Source of the DNA: Hexactinellida sp. DTS-2022
Lineage: Eukaryota; Porifera; Hexactinellida
DNA: 64,000 nucleotides
Assembly (NCBI GenBank): GCA_028753945.1
Contig: JAPNXP010000018.1
Span: 1,761,001-1,825,000, forward strand
Direction: 5' to 3'
Within the stretch, counting starts at the first letter, position 1; each line of letters begins with the position of its first letter. A program made the translations under genes and the position numbers. The notes under the pieces were generated by a model. The model ran no database searches. It worked only from the letters and a program-made list of their open reading frames with translations, and was not told the DNA's origin. This document shows positions 35,027 through 46,002 of this stretch, piece by piece.

Positions 35027-35857
35027 ATGCCACTGCTGCTAGTCTGTGGTCTCCCCTGTTCCGGGAAAAGCTCATGCGTAGAGAAGTTTGTTGCCTTCCT
35101 CGCGTCTCACTACCCGGCGTGTAGCGTTGAGGTGCTGGGGGAGGAGGGCTTGGGTCTGAGTAGGGACTGCTGGTTCGAGAGCAGTGCGAAGGAGAAGGAA
35201 ATCAGGTGCTCCATTCGAGGCGAGGTGGAGCGACTGCTGTCGCCAGACAAACTGGTAATAGTAGACAGCCCCAGCTACGTGAAAGGGTTCAGATACGAAC
35301 TGTACTGCATTAGCAAACACGCCAGGACCCCTCACTGCTTGCTGCTGAGCTCAGCCACGCTAGAGAGCGTTATACAGTGGAATAAGGAGAGAGAAGGTGT
35401 TAAATTCCGCGAGGAGACACTAAGAGAGGTAGATATGCGATTTGAGCCTCCTAACGAGGCGAACAGATGGGACCGTCCTCTTTTCAGACTGGAGTTTGGA
35501 CACGCGCCCCCGTTTGGAGAGATTGCTCAGATCCTCCTCCATGGGGCAGCTCCTAAGCCGAACCTGTCTACCCAGAACACTCCGCTAGCGCATCCTTCCT
35601 TCCTGCTGGACCTGGAGCAGGTGACCTCAGGGCTGGTCGGCGTCCTCGTTAAGGCGCAGACGGGCGGGGTGGTGCTAGACAGCCTGCGGTTGGATGAGAG
35701 CACAGAGAGGGCTACCTTCGGTAGGGCCGTCTCTCTCCCGGAGCTACGACAGGCCAGGAGACAGTTCCTATCTTACTGCAAACAGCACCCGGTGCATGAC
35801 CCTTCTCAGATTGCCTGTCTATTTATTCAGTTCCTAAATACTTGTTTCTCCTCATAG
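35027..35857 (+). CDS. KTI12: KTI12 homolog, Elongator-associated P-loop ATPase
   Basis: KTI12 binds tRNA and Elongator and is needed for wobble-uridine modification of tRNA. The frame is intronless, 276 residues, shorter than human (354). The N-terminal Walker A is GLPCSGKSS (residues 7-15). Other conserved parts are LVIVDSPSYVKGFRYELYCISK (Walker B region) and RWDRPLF. The C-terminal tRNA-binding part (LRQARRQFLSYCK) is present. Stop TAG. Confidence 0.92.
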   Translation: MPLLLVCGLPCSGKSSCVEKFVAFLASHYPACSVEVLGEEGLGLSRDCWFESSAKEKEIRCSIRGEVERLLSPDKLVIVDSPSYVKGFRYELYCISKHARTPHCLLLSSATLESVIQWNKEREGVKFREETLREVDMRFEPPNEANRWDRPLFRLEFGHAPPFGEIAQILLHGAAPKPNLSTQNTPLAHPSFLLDLEQVTSGLVGVLVKAQTGGVVLDSLRLDESTERATFGRAVSLPELRQARRQFLSYCKQHPVHDPSQIACLFIQFLNTCFSS

Positions 35858-36389
35858 CTGTTTGTAATTAATTATCTGTTGTTCATTTATTGTGAAGAAT
35901 TATTCAGATTATGTTCAATTAAATTTTGTAAATCAAGAAACTACTTGTTGATCCTGTCGTCAAAGGAAATAAGGATAGTCTTGAGGTGATCGTAAAAATT
36001 CTTAAAATGACTGTTTGAGTTGACATTTAACATGTCTTTGACATGGAAGTATTTACTCCACTCAGGAAATATAATATAACTCGCCCTAGCAAACACCCTT
36101 TGGATTCACATGCTGGATCCAACCCTGGCATGACAATAAATAGTAGTACCCAGGTTTTATCACCGGGTTTAGAAACCGGTATTAAATTCGTTTATTTATA
36201 AGAGATAACCTCACAAAATTACATATAACATAGGAAAAATGTGTTAATTATTCTAGCTTGTTTGCAGATCATTGCAATGCACTGTTTTCTCTCATCATAA
36301 ATATCAAACTTGGGATGTTTTACAAATAAAATTGTTAGTTTATTATCGATTATTGTAGAAATATATCTATATTATGTAAAAAATGATCA
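35858..36389. other. Intergenic downstream of KTI12
   Basis: AT-rich. A short inverted pair ACCCAGGTTTTATCACCGGG/TTTAGAAACCGGT (36150-36182) is noted. No gene. Confidence 0.4.
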
Positions 36390-36505
36390 GGAACATTTCA
36401 AAATATTCGATCAGCTTCCTATCACGATCTAGTTTTTAAAAGGATCTACGATCCAATCACGATCATTAAATTAGGATCGAAATAGCCTCATGCCCTAAAG
36501 TAAAT
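36390..36505. repeat. GATC-rich element fragment
   Basis: GATCAGG, CACGATCTAG, GGATCTACGATCC, CACGATCATT and GGATCG words end in CATGCCCTAAAG. Reversed, TAGGGCATGAGG resembles hAT ends and matches the theme of 21340-21790. Left end not found. Confidence 0.5.
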
Positions 36506-36674
36506 ATCAAATACTACATTGGTCATTATGGCTGGCTATATATCACTATATCAGTTTGTTTTCCTTAATATGGGTGTACTCTGACCTAGCTTCTCTATTG
36601 AGATGGGTGAATAATCTAGAAACAGTCTCTGGTATTATCAAATCTGTTTTATAAAACTCGATTGTTGTTTGTTT

Positions 36675-36935
36675 GCTTATTTGTCCGGATTGTATTAAAG
36701 TAATGGGGGAATAGAAACAGCATTTATAATTGAGATATTAACTAACTTGCAAATGTTATTATAGCTAAACAAGTATGCTGATTTCGAATTTGGCATTAAA
36801 AAAAATTTAATATGAATATTAGTTGTAGTTGTTTACAAAATAGGTAAACAAATTATCAAAAATTCAAAATTACCCTAGAAGCTAACTTCCAACTGTTAGA
36901 TTAGTTAAACAAGTATGCTGACTGTCAGTGACTGA
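36675..36935. repeat. Dispersed repeat, inverse copy of 58545-58660
   Basis: TTGTCCGGATTGTATTAAAG, then GGGGGAATAGAAAC, then AACAAGTATGCTGATTTCGA match the complement of 58545-58660. A second AACAAGTATGCTGA occurs at 36907. Confidence 0.65.
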
Positions 36936-36974
36936 TATGGAATGAATTTTATTCAAATTTTTAATCTAAATATT

Positions 36975-37105
36975 TATTGCAGAGATGCAGCGGTCCGGCA
37001 ATTTCATGGACCGGACCGGACCGTCATTGATTTTTTTCTGAACGTTCCAGACTGTATGATCAAAATATTGGATCAGTCTGGACCGGTCCAGACCTTTTGG
37101 GTAAT
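36975..37105. repeat. GGACCGGACC-array element, related to the ACCGG MITEs
   Basis: Begins GCAGAGATGCAGCGGTCCGG, with GGACCGGACCGG and, 70 bp on, GTCTGGACCGGTCCAGACC. The CAGAGA start resembles the hAT-type MITEs at 48964 and 57331, but the interior differs. Confidence 0.5.
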
Positions 37106-37695
37106 TAGTCCCCAAATTTAGTTTATCTTTGTTGATTTGAATGTCAAACACGTTACTAAAGTAGAACCACCCTTATCTGGGCAGAATATATTTGTTTGGA
37201 TTTGGCCATATGGAATTTTGCTACTTTAAATATGATTAATTTTCGAAATTTATGAACACCTTGGGTAAAGTTATACCAAGATCCGATTTCGGAGGTGCGT
37301 ATCAGGGTAGACAATAGTTTTTGAGACATCAGCTCATAAACACTAATTGATTATTCCTAACATTGTCTTAAATATAATATAGCTGAGATAAAACTTCTTG
37401 GGATTGTAATTAGTGCTTATTGCCACAACATGAGTCATTAAGATAAAAGAAGCGACGATTGACAAAGATGCAAACACCTAAATAAGGGGTCGTTCAAAAT
37501 CAGACAATGTCACGCTTTTTTATCATTTGTAATATAAAAAAAGATGGTCTGTCACACATAGTTACACCTTCCCTCCCCCCCCCCCCCCCCTAGGATTCGT
37601 TTTTTAACGTTTTACAGCCCCTTTAATCTACTATGCTTGTATTTTTTGTTACTATTTAACAGCGATTCCCTTGTACTCTACAGTCTATTAAATCA
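37106..37695. other. Upstream region of the SLC35F-like gene
   Basis: AT-rich with a long C run at about 37573-37590. No gene. Confidence 0.5.
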
Positions 37696-38976
37696 ATGAA
37701 TATTCAACAACAGATTAAAGACACAGAGAATAATTATAAAAAGCATCCTAATATTTCAAAGTATGGTTGGGTCCATAAGATACAATGGCGATTAATATTT
37801 GCCTTTATGTGTATTGTTGGAGATGTCACTTCTTGGATTATCCGTGCCGAGTTCGTTCAAGGGGTGGAGGACACTTATAACAAGCCTATATTCATAAGTT
37901 ACGTCGTGCACTCTAGTTACCTTGTATTCTTTTGTATTTGGTTAGTATTGCGCTATTTGCCTGGACGTTGGAATTATCAAAAGAAGAAGATAATCTACAC
38001 ATGGAAGTATTACCTTCTCATCTCTTGTATCTTCACAGCTATTGTGTTCTGCTTTAATTATTCCTGGTATCTGTCCCTGCCCCGTACTGAGGTGGCTGCA
38101 AATACCGCTATTTACGAAGCAGCTACTGCCTTTGTCTTCATTCTATCTGTCCCCATACTTGGGGAGAGAGTCACTCTAATTAAAGTAATCTCCCTTGTTA
38201 TTTCTATTATGGGAGTATGTATCATCTCAATGTTCCCGAGTGTAGCTACAAATAGTACAGTTATAATAGCTAACATAACAAACTTGTCGAATATATCGAA
38301 TAGTTCTGCTCACCCAATTCCGACCGCATCAACCCCCACAGCCCTGGGTTACAGTCTCGTTATTCTCAGTACAGTTCTATACTCTCTCTACGAGGTGCTA
38401 TACAAGAGACTAGCGACCAGTCACAAAGACACTGCTCCCATTATGAACGCAGTACGCATGCTAGGTCTGATAGGCATTTGGTACATAATATTGGTTGCTC
38501 CCTTTCTCATAATTGCGCACTTCACAGGCCTCGAGAGGTTCGAGCTCCCCAGCACAAGGATAGCGCTGCTAATTTTACTGAGCAGTGTGCTTGATGGCTT
38601 CTCGAACATTCTTATCCTATTCGGGATAGTCCTGTCCTCGCCTCTGTTCGTTAGCATGGGGGCTCTGTTGGCGCTTCCAGCATCAGCGGCCGCAGATTAC
38701 ATATTTCATAATATTGTGATGAACTATTGGTCGATTATGGGTGCTCTTTTAATTATAATTGGCTTCATTGGTTTTACATTCTCTACCTATTTGAATGGCC
38801 ACACTAAGAAGAATCAAGACCCTAATGCTTCTAAATGGTTTACGTTTAAACCTGGTTGGAGAGTTAAGCACTACCTTATACTCTACCTGGCAGGTTGGTA
38901 TCCCGGGGCCTACAGAGACAGAGACAGCGACAGAGAGCCTCTGGTAGGGAATTTGGATTCAACTGAGGTCTACTAA
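37696..38976 (+). CDS. SLC35F3/F4-like (EamA/DMT) membrane transporter
   Basis: A 426-residue intronless polytopic protein. About ten hydrophobic helices are visible, the first around residues 31-52 and the last around 345-368, with an N-glycosylation-rich loop (NSTVIIANITNLSNISNSS) between helices five and six. FNYSWYLSLPRTEVAANTAIYEA is typical of the drug/metabolite superfamily, as is ISYVVHSSYLVFF. The closest group I can name is SLC35F3/F4, whose SLC35F3 has been linked to thiamine transport; the substrate here is unproven. The C-terminal tail is hydrophilic (RDRDSDREPL). Confidence 0.75.
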   Translation: MNIQQQIKDTENNYKKHPNISKYGWVHKIQWRLIFAFMCIVGDVTSWIIRAEFVQGVEDTYNKPIFISYVVHSSYLVFFCIWLVLRYLPGRWNYQKKKIIYTWKYYLLISCIFTAIVFCFNYSWYLSLPRTEVAANTAIYEAATAFVFILSVPILGERVTLIKVISLVISIMGVCIISMFPSVATNSTVIIANITNLSNISNSSAHPIPTASTPTALGYSLVILSTVLYSLYEVLYKRLATSHKDTAPIMNAVRMLGLIGIWYIILVAPFLIIAHFTGLERFELPSTRIALLILLSSVLDGFSNILILFGIVLSSPLFVSMGALLALPASAAADYIFHNIVMNYWSIMGALLIIIGFIGFTFSTYLNGHTKKNQDPNASKWFTFKPGWRVKHYLILYLAGWYPGAYRDRDSDREPLVGNLDSTEVY

Positions 38977-39154
38977 TCACAGTTTATACAAACTCGAATT
39001 TATATAGTGTATATGGTAACTGGACATGAATCAAGTTTTTATTTAAAGCAGTTGCACGTTTATATATTTTAGATGTTCAAGACAACATGAAATGAGACAG
39101 ACGTATACCAATTTGTGTTTATGACGTCACATGAGAATTAATTAATACTAGCCC

Positions 39155-39235
39155 TTCGGTCTCGGTCGCTTTGCGACAGATCGGTGCTACGCACGTCAAG
39201 TTAACGGCGCTACGCAGTCTTACTCCTCACTAACA
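39155..39235 (+). repeat. Dispersed repeat with CGCTTTGCG hairpin, diverged copy
   Basis: GCCCTTCGGTCTCGGTCGCT then GCTACGCA and TTAACGGCGCTACGC match the head of 13275 and 61547. The hairpin apex is changed to CGCTTTGCG and the second hairpin is lost. Confidence 0.65.
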
Positions 39236-39542
39236 ATTGATACATAGTTAGTGAATATTTGTCCTCTAAATTCAGTTTGAGCTCAATCATGCGCATATAT
39301 TACTAAATTTGCATTAAGTCTATTGGAGTATGTATGTAATTACATGCCTTTGAAAAGGGATGTGTTTGAAATACAAGCGAGGCCCGCAGGTCCGAGTGCA
39401 AGTTGTAAGAATGCGCGTAGCGCGGACGAGCAGCTTGTACTTATAATGCCCGTTTACCTTTAAGTGTGCATTGAGCGAAATGAATAACCTGACAGGGATT
39501 AATTATTGTCCTCAGAGGAATTTGAACTGTGTTAGTTAATTA

Positions 39543-39790
39543 CAGTAGAGTAGACCCTCGCTAATCCGAGCAGCTGTGTTCTGATTCAAAAAATCTGTTC
39601 CGATTAGTGAATCCGTTCGCATTAGTAAATTAATACATTTCTAATAGGCACCTATAAAATGAGGAGCTTTGTAACCCCAACTAACAGTGGCGTATTTGGG
39701 GGTGGAAATATTGTTTTATTAATAGATCGATTTTCCTGAATGAGCGTAGCGACTCTCGGATTCTAATTTACGGAATGTTATGTAATTATC
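39543..39790. repeat. One-ended CAGT-type element plus CAGTGGCG end
   Basis: CAGTAGAGTAGACCCTCGCT at 39543 has the form of a Tigger-type end and is followed by repeated ATTAGTGAATCCG words. CAGTGGCGTATTTGGGGG at 39684 resembles the G-tract ends elsewhere. Partners are not evident. Confidence 0.4.
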
Positions 39791-39949
39791 ATAATGATTG
39801 TTATTGATATTATTGTGCGATATTGTAAACAAGTTCAATACAACCATTCTCGTATGCTCTGAATTCTTCAATCAAATCCAGGATAAGCCCCTGTCTCAAA
39901 TTATCCAAACCATTCTGACTAAAGTATATTGTAGCTAGTCTATCAGTTG

Positions 39950-41110
39950 ATGATTGAATTGGTAGCTTCGTGCACTACAACGAGAGCTCGTTGTGGTGTG
40001 CTACATCTTCCCCATGCATCTCCCCCCACTCCCGTATTCATGCCAGTTGGCACCCAGGGAAGTTTAAAAGGGATTCTACCGGAGCAACTTGAGGCAATGG
40101 ACTGTAAGCTTATGTTAGGCAACACATACCATTTGGGAAATAGGCCTGGAATTAATGTTTTGGAAAAAGCAGGAGGGCTCCACAAATTTATGAACTGGCA
40201 TAATGGTTTGCTTACGGACAGTGGGGGATTCCAAATGGTCTCTCTCGTTGAGATGAGCAAGGTAGGTGAGGAAGGAGTTGAATTTAATTCTCCACACGAC
40301 AATTCATTGATGCTATTAACTCCTGAAGAGAGTATCAGCATCCAGAACTCAATAGGCGCTGACATTATTATGCAATTGGACGATGTTGTCTCCAGTCTAA
40401 CCATAGGGCCTCGCGTAGAGGAGGCTATGCACAGATCTATTCGGTGGCTGGACAGATGTGTACTTGCGCACAAGAGGGCTGACCAACACTTATTCGGTAT
40501 CATTCAGGGAGGACTAGATTTTGTTCTGAGAAAGCATTGTATCAAACAGATGACTCTGAGAGACCTGCCTGGATACGCTATCGGAGGTCTCAGTGGGGGC
40601 GAAGAGAAAGATACGTTCTGGCGAATAGTTTCTCTCTGCACCGAGTTATTACCTGCAAATAAGCCGCGCTACCTTATGGGAGTCGGGTACCCGCTGGACC
40701 TCGTTGTCGCGTCTGCTCTGGGTATTGACATGTTCGATTGTGTGTACCCTACTCGAGTGGCGAGGAATGGTACAGCTCTAGTTCCATCGGGCACTATAAA
40801 CCTCAAAAAACAATCTTTCTCAAAGGAAAAACAACCGATAGATCTAGACTGCAACTGTCACACATGTAAGCACTGTTCGCGAGCTTATCTGTACACGCTC
40901 CTGTCAGCTGGAGAGCCCGCCGCTCTCAGCTATATTTCTCTTCACAATGTATCCCATCTCTTGTCTCTGATGGATAACATAAGAAGAGCCATTATGAAGG
41001 ACAAGTTCCCGGATTTTGTAAAAACATTTCTTTTACAACTTTATCCTGACTGCGCTTACCCTATTTGGGTAATGAATGCATTAAACTCAGTTGGCATAGA
41101 TATTCAATAG
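39950..41110 (+). CDS. QTRT1: Queuine tRNA-ribosyltransferase catalytic subunit 1
   Basis: Exchanges guanine-34 for queuine in GUN-anticodon tRNAs, with QTRT2 as partner. The frame from ATG 39950 is intronless, 386 residues (human about 403). Conserved parts: PVGTQGSLKGI, MLGNTYHLGNRPG, LLTDSGGFQMVSL with a catalytic-pocket Asp, FGIIQGGLD, YAIGGLSGGE, YLMGVGYPLDLV and MFDCVYPTRVARNGTAL with the nucleophilic Asp region. The zinc site CNCHTCKHCSRAYL followed by a His (SLHNVS) is complete. Stop TAG. QTRT2 is not in this window. Confidence 0.96.
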   Translation: MIELVASCTTTRARCGVLHLPHASPPTPVFMPVGTQGSLKGILPEQLEAMDCKLMLGNTYHLGNRPGINVLEKAGGLHKFMNWHNGLLTDSGGFQMVSLVEMSKVGEEGVEFNSPHDNSLMLLTPEESISIQNSIGADIIMQLDDVVSSLTIGPRVEEAMHRSIRWLDRCVLAHKRADQHLFGIIQGGLDFVLRKHCIKQMTLRDLPGYAIGGLSGGEEKDTFWRIVSLCTELLPANKPRYLMGVGYPLDLVVASALGIDMFDCVYPTRVARNGTALVPSGTINLKKQSFSKEKQPIDLDCNCHTCKHCSRAYLYTLLSAGEPAALSYISLHNVSHLLSLMDNIRRAIMKDKFPDFVKTFLLQLYPDCAYPIWVMNALNSVGIDIQ

Positions 41111-41218
41111 GTAGAACTTTATTGCAGGGAGTATAGATAATTTATATCTATTCATCACAAATTTATTCACTGAACATTCCATTATGTTCTTACTAGTAGT
41201 ATTATTATTATGGACATA

Positions 41219-41402
41219 CAGTAGAACCTCGTTAGTACGAACACGGTTAATACGAATTTCCGGATAAGATGAACAAATAGTTCCACAAAATCAGGTCCCT
41301 ACAGTGTCGATTAAATGGGTATTACTCCGGTTAATACGAACTCTGGATAAAGCGAACAAGTTTTTACCGTCCGTTGGTGTTCGTATTAACGAGGTTCTAC
41401 TG
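41219..41402. repeat. TA-flanked CAGT-type MITE
   Basis: Inverted ends CAGTAGAACCTCGTTAgTAC / CAGTAGAACCTCGTTAATAC next to TA on both sides (41217-41218 and 41403-41404). Interior GAACA and TTAATACGAA words. No coding. Confidence 0.85.
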
Positions 41403-42410
41403 TACCTAATTCCCGAAATGGTACCATTCCGGAATATCAAAGTACATTAATTACGGAAGTGGGCGGAACCGTTCCGGAAAATTTCCAGAGACAAAATTAT
41501 TCCGGAAAATTTCCAGAGACAAAATTATTCCGGAAATTTAAACGCATAATATCTGGAATATACGATTTTGGCAATTTTTGATCCCTAATTTTCAGAACAA
41601 AGATACCTCTTTCAGCTAACCTCCGATCGAGAGATATGTGCAATCCCGTGGAAAACCTACCGAGACCCCGAGAAAACCAAAATAGTGATTCCAATTTCCA
41701 ATCTTCCTTTCCGTCTAAAGATTCCTATATTTTATTCAATCATAGCTTGAAATTTTAACAATAAATTACGCGGAATATCATAATTCCGATGTAAGCGCGT
41801 TTTGGGAACCCGGCCCTAAAATACTAGCGTATTAGGTCCCGCTTAGTCAGAATTTGCTAAATGTAGAGATAAATCCAGTGATATAGGGGTCCCTTAAAAA
41901 ATATTATAATATTAATGGAGCAAGTCATACTAAATACTAAGTACGTATAAGTGAGATGTAGACAAGTTGGTGTAACGCACTACCAGCATCAAATGTTTAA
42001 CGCACGTAGGCTTTACATATTGATGAACCCAGTTCACTACCAAATTGATAGTCCAATTAATACCACTCCTGTAATTTATTTAAAATTAGGGATCCGTTAT
42101 TTACATTGTCAATTTAGATCCCTTAGCTGGGATAGTTCAACTAAATAATGATTAGACCTTCTATAACAATATACTCACTGCACAGCGCGGGGTTTCTAAA
42201 TCGCTAGTGATTAGGAATTAGGATTCCCCAAGACAAAAAGGTCAGTCCCTAAAACTCGCTTACACCGGGTGGTTTCAATTTATCTTTATAATTTAACACC
42301 TTTAGTACAAAATTGTATTCCCCCCCTGTGGGCATAAAATCCTCATAGAGGTTCCCCCTGCCGAAAAATCCTGGCTCCGCCTCAGTTTCAGAATGTAAGA
42401 CCAAATGTTG
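41403..42410. other. Repeat-rich intergenic DNA left of the Kolobok-like element
   Basis: 41405-41520 contains GGTACCATTCCGGAAT and a tandem pair TTCCGGAAAATTTCCAGAGA (about 41475-41535). Similar words recur at 46020-46110 (GGTACCGTTCTGG, GTAAGCGCGTTT), on the other side of the Kolobok-like element. An older repeat may thus have been split by it. No gene. Confidence 0.4.
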
Positions 42411-43044
42411 TTAACGCTACCTACGACTACTATTTTCCCATTTTCCAGAAAAAAAAATCTTTTGTTCTAAAGTTAACTTTTTGTTTATAGACACCTCTGC
42501 CAATTCCTAAGAAACTGTCAAAATCAGATTTATCATATTTGAATTTTTTGGCCACATAACTAGTCATAAACTCCAACCAGTTTATTAGTAAATTTATTGA
42601 AAAAAAAATTATTTCTATTGATTTGTCGTTTCAAAATACGATGTCAAATACGTTCAAATAATACATTACAAATAGATTTATTACGTCAATTTAAAATATT
42701 GCAATGTCAGATTACCTAAGTTTATTTTTTGGTTTTCTGGAATGTTTCTAATCTATTATTAGATGAGTATTGCTTTACAGTATTACATCAGCAGAAATTC
42801 TAAATTTGTTTTTTATATTATATTTATTGCTTTAGTCATATTACATATGATATCTTTTTGCCGATTTAATTACAATCTTATTGCTTATGTCATATTACAG
42901 CTGCCGTTTTATGTCTAAATTAGTCTATTTTTGAATCTTTTTATAGATTCCAGTCGCTAATTTTGGAACTTTGTAAAATATTATTACATATAAATACGAG
43001 CAAAAAAGAGAATTTATTTATACCAACCTTACTACAATCAAAAG

Positions 43045-45384
43045 ATGTCTTCTTCCGAACCGGAACAAATATCTCGCTTTAGCAGCCGTGATCTGCCTCT
43101 ACTCGCAATACTTTCAGACCTCGAATCTACCACCGATACTGGTACGCCTCCCCCTCAGTCTCCCTCTTCATCCTTCACTTTTGCAACTCCTATTTCTCCG
43201 CCTCCAGCAACGCCTACAGCTTTATGTATTCCTTCAGGACTCTTTCCCCTGTTCTGTACAATAACCAGCCCATAGAGATGCGCGACTCGCTCAAGCTTAG
43301 TAGGTCCAATAGGTTTCGATACTAGTTGTTTGGTGCTAGGCTTCTTCAGTTGTCCCTTTAGGCGCTTTTGTGTATGGCCTAAGCACTCTTCCTTGCGAAC
43401 TAGCTCTAGAGAATCGTAGGGATTGCTCTCCGATAGTCGTTTGTAAGAAGAAGAGTCCCCATCACCAATGTATGTTGTGTAGGCCAGCTGATTCTTGGAA
43501 ACGGATCTTGCCCAGATGTGCAATGCACCTGCAGATTCCATTGATTGGCTGCTTCCTTTGAAGTTAGCTGGACATTCGGATTGATGCGTCTCCCAGAATG
43601 CCTCATAATCCTCTGGTTGCTCACCCTTTTTCTCCTCAGTCCATCTGATACATTTATTGCAGACGCGCTCGTACAGCTGATAGTCCAACACCAAGCCTGT
43701 ATCAATCTCAATAGCCGCACAAAAGCCTTGGTTTGAATAATGCCCACGTGTGTGCCAGGAGCCATCAAAGCTGACAGAGCAATTTCCACAATCAGGAATA
43801 TTAGAAATTGGAGAGAAAGATCGCACCTTCTGAGCTGCCAATGACATGGACCGCTCGCAGATATCAGCTGTCGCCGCAACAAAATTTCGGAGATAATTTC
43901 GAGGTAGATCTCTCCAGCTGTTTTGGATTCCAAGAATGTGACACGTTTGAACAAAGTCCGTCCAGCTTGAAGAAGAGGTATGAACTGCCAAGATCGCTCT
44001 ATAGTTCACCTCTGACTTCTTATGTGTCAACATATGTGGATCGTTCAAAGCCTGGGCTGGTGTTGAGCCAATGGGGATTGAGTTTGGAAATAATCAGGTG
44101 ACAACGTAGGCATTTGAGTAAGAAGTATGACTGCATCCCTTCGCGATAGCTATATTCATAAAGAGCCAAGTTTCCTGGACAGTCGTTTGTTGTACATTTC
44201 AGTAGATTGAAGACTTTGCCGAGTATAGACATGTCCATCACTTGAGAACCTTGAGCAATATATATAGGTCACGATACTGGACGTCGTCTTCTTTTCGGCA
44301 CTGAATAGAAAACCTCTCAGGTTTACGAGGAAATGCGACGTCGTCAAAAAGCCTAGACTTGGGCTTTGTTAGTTGAAAAAGTACCCGCTTCTTAGGAGAT
44401 GGACTGAACGATAATTTCCTCTTCACGTCAGCGCCCTTCTGAAATCGTCCAGAGTGTACACGCTTCCTCCTGGTGTGTCCCTTAGGTTTGGGAGTTTCTG
44501 AATCCGTAGAGGCTTGAGAGGAGATTCCAAATTCTGAGAAACACTCTCCCAAACCTCTCTACGTCCTTGCCGATCACCTTGTTGAGAACCATGATAACTG
44601 TCCTCATACCAGAGATTCGTGGTGCTATATGGGGAAGAATATTGCTGAAGTAAAGGATGACGACACAATTTCACCGGTGAATCTCCGGGCCCCATACCTC
44701 ACGGCACCAGAACTGGCTCGCCTCTTGGATGTCTTTCAGAAGTTCGCGAGCATTGCTTTATGTTCCGCCGTAACCCTTGGCAAGACGCAGAACGCGAATG
44801 AATCTCTGCACTCCGTCCTATGGCATAACGCGCCGAAAATCAAGCGTGTCGGCCAGAAGTCCCTCCAAGCCTCTGCAGCGCTGGCGGTCACCACTTTCAA
44901 CGAGGGCTCTATGTCTCTGGCTAGCGTGCTTACCAACTTAGGAGTAGCCTGTTCACATAAGACCTTGCTCTATTTCGCGAGAAAGGACAAAGAACGCAAC
45001 CGGTGTCGTATCAAAGCTGTCTCTGAAACCCAGAAGAGGAGACGAAGGTTACTCCAGTCCCAGTTTCTGACCGCAGAATCTTCCAGACGCAGGCGGGAAA
45101 AGGCTGGGGCAAAGTATAAGTCCAAAGCCTTTGGTAGTGAAGCTTCATCGAGTACCCCTGCGAAGAAAGCCGTTGCAAAAGCGTCCACTGGTGACGGATC
45201 AGACACCGTTTGCGAAGAGTGCCAGTTGCGAAATTGTCCGATCGGAAGAAAGCGGAAGACCGATGACTGGGTGTTTTGCGAATTCTGCGACCAGTGGTAT
45301 CACGCTAGGTGCATGAAAGTGACCCTGAAGGAAGTAGGAGATGAACCATTCCAGTGTTTCGACTGTGAAGAGCAAGATCCTTAG
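43045..45384 (+). pseudogene. Transposase-PHD gene with internal inversion and two frameshifts
   Basis: The + strand holds the two ends. 43045-43214 encodes a Ser/Pro-rich N-terminus. About 44557-45384 encodes the C-terminal catalytic part (NCPHTRDSWC, GKTQNANESLHSVLWH) and a PHD finger (45205-45366: CEEC, CEFCDQWYHARC, CFDC). The middle lies on the minus strand, 44556 down to 43215: a basic linker, a Cys-rich section (LLKCTTNDC, LKCLRC), YRAILAVHT, the DDE-like core SFDGSWHTRG and YIGDGDSSSYKRL, and EECLGHTQKRLKG, ending at GIHKAV. Turning this segment round restores the family order with nothing lost. Frame breaks lie in a TATATA run near 44265 and near 44028. Not functional as it stands. 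Confidence 0.82.
43215..44556 (-). other. Inverted 1.34-kb segment inside the transposase gene
   Basis: The two break points are CGCCTACAGC (43211-43220) and CTCTCTACGTCC (44555-44566); they share only a few bases (CTA), so no long inverted repeat seems to have driven the event. The segment contains the middle of the protein in the reverse direction. Confidence 0.8.
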
Positions 45385-46002
45385 ATATATTTGTGTTAGT
45401 AACCTTAGATTGCATGTATTTGTCTTGAATTTGTCTTTCTTCCTCATTATCTCCAAATAAATGTATTGCAATACTGAATATGAGAGAATCTAGTGAACTC
45501 CGAAAGTATTTATAATAGAAACTATAAATTTGGGGGTTATGTAGTATACATATATATGTAAAACAATAGCAGAGCGTTTTCTAACTTTTTTATTAATTCA
45601 AATTGTTATAAGGCCAAGAATCCCAAAAAAGTACAAATTCCATACGTAATTGGACCTAATATATTAATATTCTAATTAACTAAATTAATTTTGACAAAAT
45701 TGGAGATTTTGGCGGGTACCCGTATCGAACGCATATTGATTTGACGCGTTGCGAGTTAAAAGCAAAGTAATTCATGCTCTCGTCATTTTCTACTAGGAAA
45801 ATCTCTTGCTTAGTTACTATAGCAACGGAAAGTATGTATTTACATATTTGTGTCAAAACTATTTTGAAAATCTATGATTTTTTTAATAAAATAATTACTA
45901 TATAGTATGTTATAGGAACTGAAGCACTAATTGAATTGAGTCCGTCAAGTCCTTTTTTTTAACCCATCACAAGCATTCTCGAGTAGTCGTAGGTAGCGTT
46001 AA

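Larger units (their letters stand above)
42411..46002 (+). mobile_element. Kolobok/Mutator-like DNA transposon flanked by TTAA
   Basis: Inverted ends TTAACGCTACCTACGACTAC at 42411 and its complement ending at 46002 are identical over about 20 bp. Both outer ends are TTAA, the target site used by Kolobok (and piggyBac) elements. The only gene inside is the transposase-domain gene described separately. The exact family is uncertain: the protein belongs to the group annotated as Mutator-like transposase domain, while TTAA argues for Kolobok. Confidence 0.75.

Noticed and set aside
43370-44101. Plus-strand frames inside the inverted segment
   Set aside because: They are antisense to the transposase core, which carries the recognisable motifs on the minus strand.
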